This document shows positions 43,276-55,725 of a stretch of 64,000 nt of DNA, in pieces; the first letter of the stretch is position 1, and every line of letters starts with the position of its first letter. Origin of the DNA: Mesocentrotus franciscanus (Eukaryota; Echinodermata; Echinoidea; Camarodonta; Strongylocentrotidae); the NCBI GenBank assembly GCA_037976565.1, contig CP137673.1, forward strand, positions 1,414,851 through 1,478,850, read 5' to 3'. The position numbers were made by a program, and so were the translations under genes. Below the pieces are notes generated by a model. It was not told where the DNA came from, searched no databases, and saw only the letters and a program-made list of their open reading frames with translations.

Positions 43276-46200
43276 TATTGGTGGACGTCGGAGGGCCAAG
43301 GCTCACCATTATGGCTGAGTTGCGAAACTTATCACAACGTATCGTGTCCGGGTTGGTCCTTGGACGTCCAAATATAGCCGATACGCCTTTTGATCACCAG
43401 CCACTGACCTCTACACCATTAAATAAAAAGTTTTAAAATCCAATTTATCCAAATCTGTATGTTAAAAAAGTAAATCTAATTTGAAAGGAAAAAAACTCCT
43501 AACAGAAAAGGCGTAAATATTCATTCCGAAATGATAAACGCCTATAAACCTAAACAACAACAACAACAACAATTGATGGCGTGCACTAAAATTTTCGATT
43601 TTTATCTCGAAAAGCCCTTCTTTCGAAGAATTCCAATGCGCCGCATTTCGTGCGTATTGATGCTTATGCATAGTGTTTTGGCGTGAGATATTAAAGGAGG
43701 ACCCTGCAGACTCGACGTTATTATTAGAATTCTCTTGCCAGTGGCCACGATGGAGGAATAATTCAATCTGACGTCTGTTTCACAGGCTCCAAACCTCCTG
43801 ATGAGTTCACTTTAGCATACCTTACTCACCTCACATCCGAACAAGTAACGATGGGAAAAACAAATCTATAAACTAAATTCCATTGTGGGCTTAGAGATAT
43901 ACACGAGTGATAATATCAGCTAGTATACATACGGTGTTAGACCTCGATATGTTTTAAAGGTTCGTCGGAAGGGATAGTTAAAGAAGGATTCTAGGAAAAT
44001 TATGCCCTCGGACTACCCTCCCTGATGCCAGAGGTATATGTTTTTTTAATCATGTTATATTTATTGATAATTTTTTATTCAAGAGCCATAATAATTTTGT
44101 TTACATTAAAAAATAGAAGTTTCTTCTCGAAGGGAAAGTGGTGGGTTTCACTTTAGACAGCCTTCAAACGATAATATTACCCTTCCTGTACTTTTTAACA
44201 TTTCGCGGTTACTGTACCTTATCGCAATTTCGAATTCAATCGTCCCTGTTCGTATAATGTTCTCAACTGTCAGTATTGATTTGACCGCGGTGGGCTGTAA
44301 TCCAGATGCCTTCTGAAGTGTACTTTACTTCGAAACCAAAAGCAATGCTTCAGCTCGTGTCAACGTATTTACAGAAATTTACTCAAACACAATATTTGGT
44401 GACATGATCGAATCAATAAGAACTGTGACGAGCCAATTACAGCCACTGAAGAACAACAAGCCAACTCTGCAATTTATTGTTTGGTTTGAATACACTGCCA
44501 TAAAGTTCAATAAACTTTTCTTTGCAAACCATGTTTTAAATCTGTACTAATCTCCCTAACGACAAATTCCCAATGAAAGCAATAATATTCACACATTGTA
44601 AAAATATAGCTACAATGATTGTGGTTTCCGTGGTTATGAATGTAAAGGTATAGACCAGTTTTGGAAACGCCCCTCTCTCAAAAAAATGAAATGGAAGCTC
44701 TCATTACCAATCATGTGAAAGAATATGATTTGACTAATACGTGATGATACAAATTTTCCCGGGAAAGTCGGGAAACCGCCTACGAATTGATATATTTGGT
44801 AAATTAGTATATCTATTGGGACCAAATAGATATCGCGCACGTGGTCGCGTAGTCCCATATACATCTTTCTGTGTACAGTGCTTGTAACTTTACCAAGATT
44901 GGGCCAAATTTCTTATCATTTTGATGATTCCAGAACCTTGCAGTACACACCAATACTTATGCTAGATGATCAACCTTTTCTGATCGATTCCACAACGTTT
45001 CTTTCACAATGCAATCGCATGACCAGAACTGGCCTTTCTCTTTAACTGTTTTTTTAATACGCGCGACAAAAATACAATTATTTGTATATTTCATCAATAA
45101 CTCGTGAAATAATTAAAGTTACAATTGGATATAAGGAAGTGTTTTTTCTTGGTTTACAATTTATACGGCGCGGGAAGAAAAATATGATATTCTACTCAGT
45201 GAGATGTGTCAAATAAATGTCATTAACCTGTTGCGCTTATCTATTCTGGACCCGTCTCTCGTGTGTCGTTAATGTAGACGCTCAAACTGTCGCCCGAGCA
45301 GCTGAAGACCCCTTACTTCATCATAATAACAATATTTTCATCGAGCATTCAATCAAAATATACACCCACGTATTTACGCTCATGAGAGGCAGAGTCGCCG
45401 GCAGATAACGGGGGTGGTGGGAGTGCATGTGGGTACGTTATAATCGCAGCAGAAAGAAAACAGGACCACGATTTCTCATTGTTTTTCAGCAGGTATATAA
45501 CATTTGGGTATTCTTTTTTTCTTTATAGATTTTGTGCCAAATTGTGAGCGAATTCAATTCGCCCACAAGTTAGAGAATCCTTGGAATTATCACCAACATC
45601 CAAAATCATGTTTACTCCTCCTGCAATATCCTAAGAGGAAATAGGTATATTTGAATCGCCATCTCTTTTCGTCATCCATTACCTCATCGACCAGTCAATC
45701 AGCAGATTCTATCAGGCTACGCTCTATTGTAAGCTGTCAAAATCCACATAATCATGCCTGAATGAATGACCTCAAAATGGCAAAACTTTGAATGAATACG
45801 AGTTTCGTGAGAATGAAGTGTATCATGTAGTGAAAGCAAAACCACCCGATCGTTCCGCCTAAGTGCCATCAGTATGAGATGACCACCTTATGGTGAACAC
45901 GATGAAGGAGTAAAACAAAAATCCTTGTTTATTGCTTTCTAAATGGTGCTTAACCCTAATAGGGACGATCCTTTAACCCTTCCACTCCCGCTCCCATACA
46001 TAATCCGTGATCTATTTGTAAAACTAGCTGCTTTATGTCTTGGATAGACCTTTGCTCTACATATGAAAATTTATCGGGTAAATTTGTTAATCGTTTTTAC
46101 TTACGTGCAATATTTCAAAGACACTAGAAGATGAGTGGGGAGTCCCCCCATGTGAAATATCATAATTAATCTACTCCAGACCTGCAGAGTTACTACAAGA

Positions 46201-46599
46201 GTTGGATCAGGGACCTGTTTCACAAAGCTTTTTTTCAATGACAAATGACAAAAATCAGTGACAAATCTGCTAATAACAAATCAGAAGCAAGGATTTCACT
46301 AGCTTAGTGGCATTTGTCACTGATGACAAGTTTTGTGAAATGGGGGTTCTGATCAGTAGTAGATGTGAAAATGGTATGATTCGTTTCTTTCTATGTTCAG
46401 CTCTGGACTATGTCATAACAAACATTATGTGCTTAGTCTTTATGGTGAAGTACTCTTATTACAAGATAATTTATGATCGCATATTTCTAGCATTTTCAAA
46501 ACCTACCGAATATCTTCTTAATAGTTTTTTTTTCCGGATGATACATTTAAAGAAGATAAATTCCACTCGATTAGACACCACATCTTCATGAAATTCTTA
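43276..46599. other. Unassigned stretch, no supported gene
   Basis: No exon or repeat family was recognised, except a short (CAA)n tract at 43551-43571. Confidence 0.45.
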
Positions 46600-46745
46600 C
46601 TCAGTATCTGATATTACTGACAGCATTCAAGTAAAAGAGAAACACCCTCAGTATCTGATATTACTGACAGCATTCAAGTAAAAGAGAAACGCCAGGCAAC
46701 GCTCGAAAAATTTGATATTACTGACGGCATTTAAGTAAAAGAACC
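46600..46745. repeat. 47-bp tandem repeat, about three units
   Basis: CTCAGTATCTGATATTACTG starts at 46600 and 46647, with TGACAGCATTCAAGTAAAAG in each unit. A third, diverged and partial unit (TTTGATATTACTGACGGC) lies at about 46710-46742. Confidence 0.85.
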
Positions 46746-48140
46746 GCCAAGAAACGATCAAAACACGAAATTGCAGCTTCAACATTTGCCGACCATGTAC
46801 ATTGGTATGTTGGTCGAGAATGCTCTCAAAAAGCACTCGTGATAGTTCGAAGCATCATGATATTCCTTTATGAGGAAATTTAAAACCACGATCAATATGA
46901 TGTCACCAAGCACAGAGGGATATGTAATACATACCTGTTTTCACACTCCATACTGATATGTCATGAAGATCATTGAGTGAGAGTATTTGATCAAAGCCCC
47001 TATTATTCTCATCTTAGCGGTATAGGGATTCATTGTGAGACGTTATGAGACCAAGAGGGCACTTGACCTTTTTCTATTTATTCATTTCGAGGGATTGGTA
47101 CACTCCAAAAGTTGGTCGAGTCGCATCATATTCTACTAAAGATGAAATGTTAATACTGAGGAAAAATATAGATAAGAAGACGATCCCTGTATATACATCA
47201 ATATAATAAGCTTTTACGAGAGTACCAACCATATTATGAACTGTGAAGAATATATATTATGACCGATCTTTGCCAATTGAACTAAAACCTGAAATGGATT
47301 CAGAGACGAGGAAAGGTTTAAGTTTCAATCTAGTCAAGAAGGCGTTTTCCTGATACGGTCAACATGGTCGATATACTGACTCCAGTAAAGCTGGGATATC
47401 CTATACGTCCCTCAGTCAATGTTTCTTGAAAGGATGTAACATAACCATGATAACAAGATGTATAGATAGTTATCAGGCGTGTCGGGTCGTAATATTTTTC
47501 TAACCCAGAGGACAAAACATCCAACTATATACTATCTTGTAGCAACAAATTTAAAGGGACAGTCAAACCAAGCATTTCAAAGATTGGATGAAAACTTAGT
47601 GAAGTGAGTCTTTGCGGAGCTGAATGGAAATAATCGGTAGCAATATTCTGGACAAGTAATACATGTACAATACTATAGAATGCAGATAGTACTATACATG
47701 AAGGAATTGGGCTTTAAAAGTATTGTTTTTAAGACACCCCCAAAATGAAAGGCAATAATACGGCGGAAATGCGATAACATAATCAAATAGAGTGGAAGTC
47801 AATACAAAAGATTTTGAACAATTAATCGATTTCCAAAAAATGTTGTTGGCGGAGTTCTTCATGATTATAAGAAATGTTCCTCAAGAGTGTAACGGCGGAG
47901 ATCTTCTTACATCTCATCATTTAAGGTTATTAGTTACTAGACAATGCAGGAAATGAGAAGGTAAATTGGATGTATTGTCTGAAAAACGAGGGAACTCCGA
48001 TAATGAGTAGAAAAACGGCCATTCCATCTCCCCATTCCCTCCTTGCAATGTTCAAAAAGGAAATTGGATCTATCACGGATAGGATGAGACAAACTACACA
48101 ATGTACTCTCATGGGTATAGGAGGTTGAAAGGCGGGCTGG
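46746..48140. other. Unassigned stretch, no supported gene
   Basis: At 47552 TTTAAAGGGACAGTC resembles the left tip of a TTAA-flanked element, but no matching right end was seen. No gene was recognised. Confidence 0.45.
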
Positions 48141-48468
48141 AAGAAAATAGAGTGAAAAGAGATGAGAGCCGGAGGGGAGGGGGAGGGGACAGAGAAGAGG
48201 AGGGGAGGGGATAGAAGAAAAGGCAAGAAGGAAGAGGGAAGAGAGTGGGAAGAGGGATTAGGGGACGGTAGATTTGGCGAGGGACACACACACCCCACCC
48301 GCACGCACACACACACACAGAAGAAAAGGCAAGAAGGAAGAGGGAAGAGAGTGGGAAGAGGGATTAGGGGGACGGTAGATTTGGCGAGGGAGACACACAC
48401 ACCCACACGCACGCACACACACACACACACGCACACACGCACACACACACACACACACGCACACAGAG
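48141..48468. repeat. Duplicated purine-rich block with (CA)n tracts
   Basis: A GA/GGA-rich block followed by a (CA)n tract is present twice in tandem with a period of about 108 bp (GAAGAAAAGGCAAGAAGGAAG starts at about 48212 and 48320). The second copy has the longer (CA)n run (about 48394-48466). The 188-codon minus-strand frame across it is Cys/Val-rich and then Pro/Ser/Leu-rich and only reflects the repeat. Confidence 0.88.
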
Positions 48469-50770
48469 GGAATATGTTAGCAATTATAAAGATCATTAGC
48501 TTTAACTGCCTGGTTCCATACCCACAGGTAGATTATGCTTGTTAAATTAAATTAAATTTATTAATTTCATAAAATGCAAAGATATAATATATAGTAAAAT
48601 TGTGACAGGGAAATCGCATTAAAAGAAAGTAGCTCTCCAAAAACAGAGCGATTCCCCTTACAATCATAGTAATGAAACAGCACATACAAAACTAAATGAA
48701 ACGAAACGAAACGAAACGAAAATCATAAGCACATTATACATGTACAAACAGTAAACAAGTTAAAATATATATATATATATATATATATTGAGTCCAATAA
48801 TTAATGAAGATCTGAAAGATGCGATAAACCCGTTCATCAATCATGAAGAAAAGCTGCTTGCAATATTTTACAGTTGTTCATTTTAAAACGGTATTTCGCA
48901 TTAATACCGCTCTTTCATTTCTAGCATTTCTTCCTTTCGGAAAAAAGTTATCTTCAAAATAATGTTAGGCCTACAAATTAGCTCAAAATATTCGACTTCA
49001 AATAGACCTTCTTCTAATTCATACCCGTGAATATGGTAAAGTCACCCCATCGTTGTAGAAGAATGATAAATTGGATGCATAAAAAATGGGATTTTCTTTA
49101 GTGTTTAATTCTTTTTTTAGTTAGGAAAGGATACAGAACTTTTAATAGAAGATGTGAGCATGAAATATCTAATTATTTAAATCATACGTAAGAATATAAT
49201 AATAAATCAGTCATAAATTCAACTAACTAAAGAAAACAAATTGTAAACATAATGAAACAATAGTCAACATGACTAAATATTATTTTTTAATCATTTTTTA
49301 TCTATGGGTAGTAAATAAGGTATAAAAGCCGATTTACTGGTGTGAAATAAATTACCCTTTGCAGTACATAATATGTTTATATTATACTTTTATATGGTTT
49401 TATTGTAGCTCTCGTGCCATTTGCCTAGATGCTGTTTATGACCAGGCCTGTTCCTATCATGACGCGGTCATGAAATTATGATTTCAAACGAGAAAAAAAT
49501 GTAGTACTTACCTTCAATGATTCATATCGGTGAATGATAATCCTCTCACAACCTTCCTCAAAATATTTCCTTCTCCTTGTTGAACTAACCAGCAGAATAC
49601 TGTTACGTTTCACCAAGTTTTAGTTGAGATTTGAAAGAATGTCAGCCGATTGTTCCAGGTAATATACAAAAGTATGACATAAATGACATTAGTAAAAATC
49701 CAGACAACTTTCATCAAAAGAAGTCATGAAATCATCAAACTTTATCTCCCTGATAAAATGATGACCAATAATGTAAAGAAAACAGAAATAATATAAAATC
49801 ACCGAGCTTTTAAGGATGATGTAGTCTAATCGAAGGTCCTGTTTGCTGATCTAAAACAAATAATGATACCTTAGACTCAATGCCTAGATGAATTGCTAGA
49901 TTCCTTAACCAATGGGATAACTCCAGGTAACCCGATGGCTGACGACGATCCTTATAAATGCGTAGGAAGAGAATGATCACCCGGGGAGACAAATTATCTT
50001 AGGATAAATGGGCGAACAGAACACGAGTAAACGAGCAGGTATGATGATGGACTATTTGATTGATTAATTCACACCCTGAAGAGATATCCACGGCTTTCCT
50101 TGACAGTGATTTGAGCTCTGCACCTGCCTAACACTAACGCACACACTCTTTCCTCAGTTTCTATTTTCGTCTCCAACTCGGTGCCAATAGTTGAGGCGAC
50201 CGTATCTTGAAGAGAGCAGGACAAAGTTGAAAACAGTCAGGAGGACTCACTGAGCGATAAACTGTGCGCGATCAGTTATGCGTGCGTGAGGGCAAAGTGT
50301 GTATGACGTGAGCTGAGCGAAGCGGCTACATGTACAAGCAGTGTTGACATGTAATCGTCTTGAATCCAGCGCACATGAGTGGTCAAATGTATGGAAAAGA
50401 GCGCATGCGCACAACCGTCGAAACTAGTTGTTTAAAGGGAAAGTCTAACTTGACGTGGAATTTATTAAGAGAATCGGGTATGTACAGTCTGAAAACGATG
50501 TGTGAAAGCATTAAAATCATTGCACACATTTTGGAACATTTATAGCGTGATTTTTTTTTCATTGCAAACCAGTCTCCATTTGTTTTTACACAATTTCATA
50601 GGTTGCTATTTTCTTCGCATCATAATCCAAACCATTTCTCTGTCATGTTAATATTGGAAATGCATCATCCTGTTTATAATGGAGCACCACTCCTTTATAG
50701 GCCTATATGTAATTTAAAAAAAAGTGAGGGCCTCTAGCGTCCCGACAATCCTCCCCCACCCAAAAATCAT
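48469..50770. other. Unassigned stretch with short AT repeats
   Basis: TTAAATTAAATTAAATTT at about 48543 followed by 200 bp of A-rich sequence could be the reversed 3' end of a non-LTR element, but there is no coding support. A (GAAAC)n tract lies at 48697-48720 and a (TA)n tract at 48765-48788. Positions about 50190-50330 are relatively CpG-rich, without a recognised gene. Confidence 0.4.
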
Positions 50771-51071
50771 CAGGCGCGGATCCAGGGGGCCGAGCGGGCA
50801 TTGCCCCCTGGCAAAAAACAAAAGACGGGCCCCCACCCCTGGCAAAAAAAAAAGATGGTGACCAGAAATGTACCTTTCTTTTTTTTGCTATAGGGGTGTT
50901 GAGTTTTTTAAGTGCTCACTACGCCCAGCGCCCCCACTGAGCGAAATATCGGCCGGTGCGATTTTTAAATTTTGGGGAAAATAAGGAAGAAAAAAATTAG
51001 TGCACACTAAATTTCAAATTGATTTCAAATTTGGGCTACCCCCCCCCTAAGAAATCCTGGATCCGCGCCTG
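50771..51071. mobile_element. hAT-like non-autonomous element, 301 bp
   Basis: CAGGCGCGGATCCAGG and CCTGGATCCGCGCCTG are perfect 16-bp inverted ends. The flanks AAAATCAT (50763-50770) and CTGATCAT (51072-51079) agree in their last five bases, a possible decayed duplication. The interior has GGGCCCCC-type homopolymers and a repeated CCCCTGGCAAAAAA phrase (about 50803 and 50837). Confidence 0.68.
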
Positions 51072-51152
51072 CTGATCATACAGGGTAGCACCGATAGTCG
51101 TGATGTACTACGAGGCTCTGTTATAATATTGTAATTCATAATGACTCAATAT

Positions 51153-51509
51153 TGGTGCCGTGGACGAGTGGATATGTCACCGGACTGTTGGTCACAAGGT
51201 CCGCGGCTCAAGTCCCACCGCGGCACTAATGTCCTTTGGCAAGACATTGATCTACATTTGCCACTCTCCACCCAGGTGTTAAATGGGTACCCGGTAGGAT
51301 GCGAAAGTTAATGTGGTGTGATTAGCAAGTGGCGCTTGTAAAATGGTGACTGGCTGGAATGCTCCCCAAGGAGTGGAGAATGTGCATACATTGTGTGCGA
51401 GTAAGCATGAATCCGATGACCGGGGTAATAATATATATCTGTAAAGCGCATTGAGAAGGCCTGCGGTCCTGAAATGCGCTATATAAGGACGAACTATTAT
51501 TATTATTAA
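51153..51509 (+). mobile_element. SINE-B, full-length copy
   Basis: This is the best full-length member. A tRNA-like head has an A box (TGGACGAGTGG) and a B box (GGCTCAAGTCCC). The centre follows (TGTCCTTTGGCAAGACATTG, ATCTACATTTGCCACTCTCC, AATGGGTACCCGGTAGG), then a body including GGAGTGGAGAATGTGCATAC, and the tail ATATCTGTAAAGCGCATTGAG...GCGCTATATAAGGACGAAC with (ATT)n. The structure agrees with Pol III transcription and LINE-driven integration. Six other copies or fragments lie in the window. Confidence 0.88.
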
Positions 51510-52300
51510 TATAACCATCATGATGATAAATTCTTATCAACAACAAAAAAACATTCAGAAGAAAGTGAACATAATTTAAAGATACTATGTCCCTTTTGCA
51601 GCCAACATCACATTCTGTAGAACTTTGCAGGAATTATGAATATGTCATGTATGTCCTATCTGTGAAATTTAAACGTTAGCAGTGTCCTAGTATTAAATTA
51701 TGCAAGGAAACCCGTTTACTCTTTAGACTTCCCTGTCAGACACTATTGAGTGTCTGACTGACATCTTTTTTTTCTTTGGTAATAACATACATAAAATGAG
51801 CTGTAACAGGTACATGAGCATTTGTCTACATCAATATCCCACTACTTGTAATGGTCAAAATTAAACTGATTGAATCGTTGTGCAGCACATAACATACGAC
51901 CATTCGGTACAAGGGTCTGAAAATCAGATTATTACTTAGGTGATACCAATCACTTGTGTCGATTCGACAATAATGGTCGTTATTTTCCCACAAAAATCCA
52001 TTTTCAAACCCTTTCGTTTTGGGGAAGTTCTAAATAAGTATTGTCTTTCAAATGCTGTTGGAATTTAACCTTTTCATTTATTTGGCCTGCAAATGGGACA
52101 TAGCCTAGCTAGGCCTAGAATCTTTAGCGAAACAGATTTTATGATATCTTTGTACAATATACAAGAGGGGGTTACAAGAAAATACATTTTTCAGATTTCA
52201 AAATATCTTAATCTATATGCAGACAGCCAAGTAGTTTAAAAACAATCATGAACTTTATGTGAATCCTAAAGTCATATCGTTAAATTCTTTCAGAAAAATT
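51510..52300. other. Unassigned AT-rich stretch
   Basis: No gene or repeat was recognised. GACACTATTGAGTGTC at 51739-51754 is a short palindrome. Confidence 0.45.
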
Positions 52301-52304
52301 GCGC

Positions 52305-52410
52305 GTGACAAAAGTCGTGCATGAAAGCCAGACAACGATCCGATTGCGCCACACCGCCTTAGACATCAATATCAATTTTAAACATAGATTTGATTTAAAT
52401 TGCTAATCTT
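52305..52410 (-). mobile_element. Truncated SINE-C-like head with 5' flank
   Basis: On the minus strand GTGGCGCAATCGGATCG and GTCTGGCTTTCATGCACGAC match the head of the SINE at 52560-53060. The 45 bases before it (ATCAATATCAATTTTAAA reversed context) are also repeated at 53055-53110. The head breaks off before the B box. The two copies form direct repeats of about 95 bp on either side of the SINE. Confidence 0.6.
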
Positions 52411-52559
52411 TTTGAAAGAATTCGTCATGACAGACATCGGAGGTCATGACAGAGGTCATGACAGATGTTCGTACTTGTTATATCTTCTTCGTCTATGTGT
52501 AATCTTCAAAGGGCTATATGTAGCCTACCATGAAGATCTGTATATAGATTACCAGTCGT

Positions 52560-53060
52560 GTATGCGGGCAAACTAAACACCGGGTTAACACCCTACTCTT
52601 TGCAAGAAGTGTAGGGTGTTAACGTGCAGAGGGTATATGTGACTCTCCTACACCTCCTACAAGAAGTGTAGGGTGTCAACGTGCAGAGGGTATATGTGAC
52701 TCTCCTACACCTCCTACACTAGGACTTCAGTTAACGTTCTAATACGAGGAACGGAGTGTTTCCCCCTGAACCCGAGCCTGCATCGAGAACAGAGGGGGGC
52801 GCTTACATACAAGGCGGCGACAATCTTTTTTGCATTTTTGTCTGCTCAGCGCGGGAGTCGAACCCACGCGCATGACGAAAGTCGAGAATAGGGACTTTAA
52901 GATTTACACGACGAGAGCGTGGACTGCCGCGTGTGAATTGTGTTAAGGCACTGGGCCGTGCCCGGCAGTGCCTTAAAAGGACGTCACACGTTGCAGTCCA
53001 CTATGTCGCGTGCAAATCTAAAGTGAGAGCCAGACGACGACCCGATTGCGCCACATCGCC
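52560..53060 (-). mobile_element. SINE-C-like copy split by the foldback MITE
   Basis: The minus strand starts with GGCGATGTGGCGCAATCGGG (A-box region), is cut by the MITE, and resumes with CGTCATGCGCGTGGGTTCGA and a B box (GGGTTCGACTCCC). The body follows, with GGGGGAAACACTCCG, CCTCGTATTAGAACGTTAAC and GTGTAGGAGGTGTAGGAGAG, which parallels the body of the SINE at 39453. A 66-bp segment at the body end is tandemly duplicated (about 52590-52720; TGTAGGGTGT(T/C)AACGTGCAGAGG). Confidence 0.7.
52891..53024. mobile_element. TA-flanked foldback MITE, copy 4 (inside SINE-C-like copy, right end worn)
   Basis: TA at 52889-52890, then GGGACTTTAAGATTTACACG. The right arm reads CGTGCAAATCTAAAGT and lacks the terminal CCCTA. 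The middle (GGCACTGGGCCGTGCCCGGC) matches the other copies in inverted orientation. It lies between the A and B boxes of the SINE. Confidence 0.78.
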
Positions 53061-53112
53061 TCAAACATCAATATCAATTTTAAATATAGATTTAATTTAA
53101 ATTGCTAATTAA

Positions 53113-54950
53113 TGTAAGCCTGCCAATCGGGAAAACGAACATGAGCATTGAATAGGGCTTATTTTGCAACTGATATGACATGAATTCTTACTTTATTCCT
53201 ATTATTCTTTACCTATATAGATATTATATAATGATATTATCATTACTTTGTAAAGTGGGATCGCAGCCAAGTCATACTGTGCTGAACCTGTAATGATAGT
53301 ACTAGCAAAGCTATTCAAAATGCTGCAGTAATGGAAGAAATCCTGTCGTTATCATAGCCAGGATTTATTCATAACTTGGAAATCATACCTTTAAAGTGGG
53401 CTTAAAGTTATACTAAACCTATTAGCCCCTCTGCAACTATAATGATAAGTTATGTCCTATAAGAGAGGATCGGTGCACCTGTTATAGAATATGGACAGCT
53501 GAATAATTAATTGGGCCAAATTTCATCTCTCCCGGATGCCAAATATCTCTTAGGATTTGCTTTAAGAATATCGATTAATGGGCTTTCTACTACATGGAAT
53601 AGTAGATTATTTTTGTTCCGATATCACTCTTTGTGAAAAAGAGCATTGCCTCAACTTTGACTTGACATACTTCAATACTTCAATATTCTAAATCGATAGC
53701 CTCTACTTTCATGTTCTCGGACCAGGGCCCTGTTTTACAAAGAGTTGATATCGATGAAAGGTCAAAGGTTGGGTGGTTGGAGATTATCTACTTCCTGAGT
53801 GTTTTTGTATATCTGTATAAACGGAATCCACCCTCGCAGCTCCACATGTCGCTATTTAAAACGGAATTTAGTTTGCGTGCATAGTGGCTATAGGCGATCA
53901 GCTCTATGTGTCTGGATGGAACAATATTTAGCATGATACTGCAATTATCAGAATGAACCTTGATTCAGATAGACGATCTTCCCACCACAATGCCCTGCAA
54001 ACCTATTATGTATAAAGGTTCTATGTTTGTTATTTCACCTAAATAAAAGTTATGCCCTACAGCCAAGGAAGGGTTTTTTTTCTTTTTAACTTTTGATTAG
54101 GCAAGGTAAAATAAACTCCTGTGAGATTATTGGCCGTTTAATTCGTTAATTTGTCGTTGTTTCTTTTGAGGGTGGGGTTTGAGGGTGCATGTGGACATCG
54201 TTGTAACATCGAGTGACTGTTCGGGAAGTACTAAAATAATTCTGTTATCAATAAAGAATTTTCGAGGACATTGACTTTATAGTTGTTGGTGTCATTGTAG
54301 TCACTAACAGCCTTTTAATAGGCTGGATACAGATGTCACGCGCTTATCATATCCGTATAGGCCATCGATTGCGATAGCCACTGGGGTGTTTTCAACCCAA
54401 CAGGTGGATGATAATGGGTACGCGACCCGTAAATGCTTGCTTTTCTTTCGGTCTGCCTCGCGGGAGACATACATGTTGTCACACCATTCCTTCCCGACAT
54501 TGATTTCTTCTTCTATTTCCTTCCATTGAAGCACCTACTACTTGTGTGCTTATGGGGCTGTGGTGAGGATATGCAGTTAACAACTAGATTATTCAAACCC
54601 TTACTAAGTTAAGTATGGAAACATTAATTTGTCCCGATTTATGTTTCTTGAGAATGTGACATATAAAAAGTATTCAACAGAGGCCATTATTCAACCAGTC
54701 CACATTTCATTTTTGAGTTACGATAAACACAAACAAACATCAAATTTACAATGGGTATGAATAATTCAGTTGTTAATTGAACATTTATTTTAACATGAAT
54801 GAAGAATTGAACCCGGTGGGGGGGTATACTCATATTTGGTTTGGACGGGGGTGTGCGGCTGAAGCGTCTAAACCCATACCCATTTTTAAGGGTCATTTTG
54901 GCAGAAAATAGTGCCCATTATTAGGGACTTCAATTTAAAACGCAACACAT
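53113..54950. other. Unassigned stretch, no supported gene
   Basis: The open frame at 54304-54534 (minus) has no recognised domain. Nothing else was recognised. Confidence 0.45.
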
Positions 54951-54956
54951 GTTTAA

Positions 54957-55721
54957 AGGGCAAGTCCCCTCCAAAAATAACTTTCTTTCAATAGAAGCAG
55001 AAAAATCAGACAAACCAATCAAAAAAAGTTTGAGCAAAATCGGATAACTAATAAGAAAGTTATGAATTTTTAATGACATGAAAAACTTTGAAAATCACTA
55101 GACAAATTGGCAACTCACTCATGAGTCTGTGACGTCATGTCCTCACTATCCACTAATTATTTTCTTTATATTGATTTCCTATTTCCCCCCTAAGAATCTT
55201 ATTTCTTCACACCAGCATCCAAGTTAGATTGTTAGTAATATCTTTTTGTGTGGATGCACTAATATAGAGTAATTTTTTTTCCAGTTAAATCATGAAAAAT
55301 GTAAATTTTGACAAACTATTTATATAAAAATCAATAATTATGAATATACAATATTCAGAAAATAGTATCAATTCTTCAAATTTCATAAAAGATTTTGTGA
55401 AATGTCATGCACGCAATATGATACAAATCATATAACCTGGGCAAAGGCATGGGGAAATCAAGTTTTGGGGGGATAAAAAGGAAATTAATGGGATTAAACT
55501 ATATAAAGCAATTGATAAATAGTGAGGACATGACGTCACAAACTGATAACCAAATTGGCAATTTGTGTAGTGATTTCCATTGTTCCATAGTTTAACATAC
55601 TTTTTCAAAATTCATAACTTTCTTATTAGTTATCCGATTTTGCTCAAACCTTTTTTTGATTGGTTTGTCTGATTTTTCTGCTTCTATTAAAAGTAAGTTA
55701 TTTTTGGATTGGACTTGTACT
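54957..55721. mobile_element. TTAA-flanked 765-bp element with ~200-bp inverted arms
   Basis: TTAA at 54953-54956 and 55722-55725 bounds ends AGGGCAAGTCC and GGACTTGTACT. The inverted similarity continues about 200 bp inwards on both sides (shared landmarks GCAAAATCGGATAACTAATA and GACGTCATGTCCTCACTAT). The central ~360 bp is AT-rich. The small minus-strand frame at 55405-55608 lies across the arm border and is not supported. This is a long-armed, non-autonomous DNA element with TTAA targets. Confidence 0.82.
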
Positions 55722-55725
55722 TTAA

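Noticed and set aside
45952..45975. Second piggyBac-like element (TTAACCCTAATAGGG)
   Set aside because: A single tip without a partner cannot define an element.
46600..46745. CRISPR-like array
   Set aside because: The 47-bp units are contiguous tandem repeats without unique spacers, and the genome is eukaryotic.
47550..47570. TTAA-flanked element starting TTTAAAGGGACAGTC
   Set aside because: Only a left tip is visible; a matching right end within the next kilobase was not seen. The same holds for TTTAAAGGGAAAGTC at 50420.
47930..48545. 188-codon (minus) and 127-codon (plus) frames
   Set aside because: Val/Cys, Pro/Ser/Leu and Arg/Gly/Glu runs come from (CA)n and GA-rich repeats in a tandem duplication.
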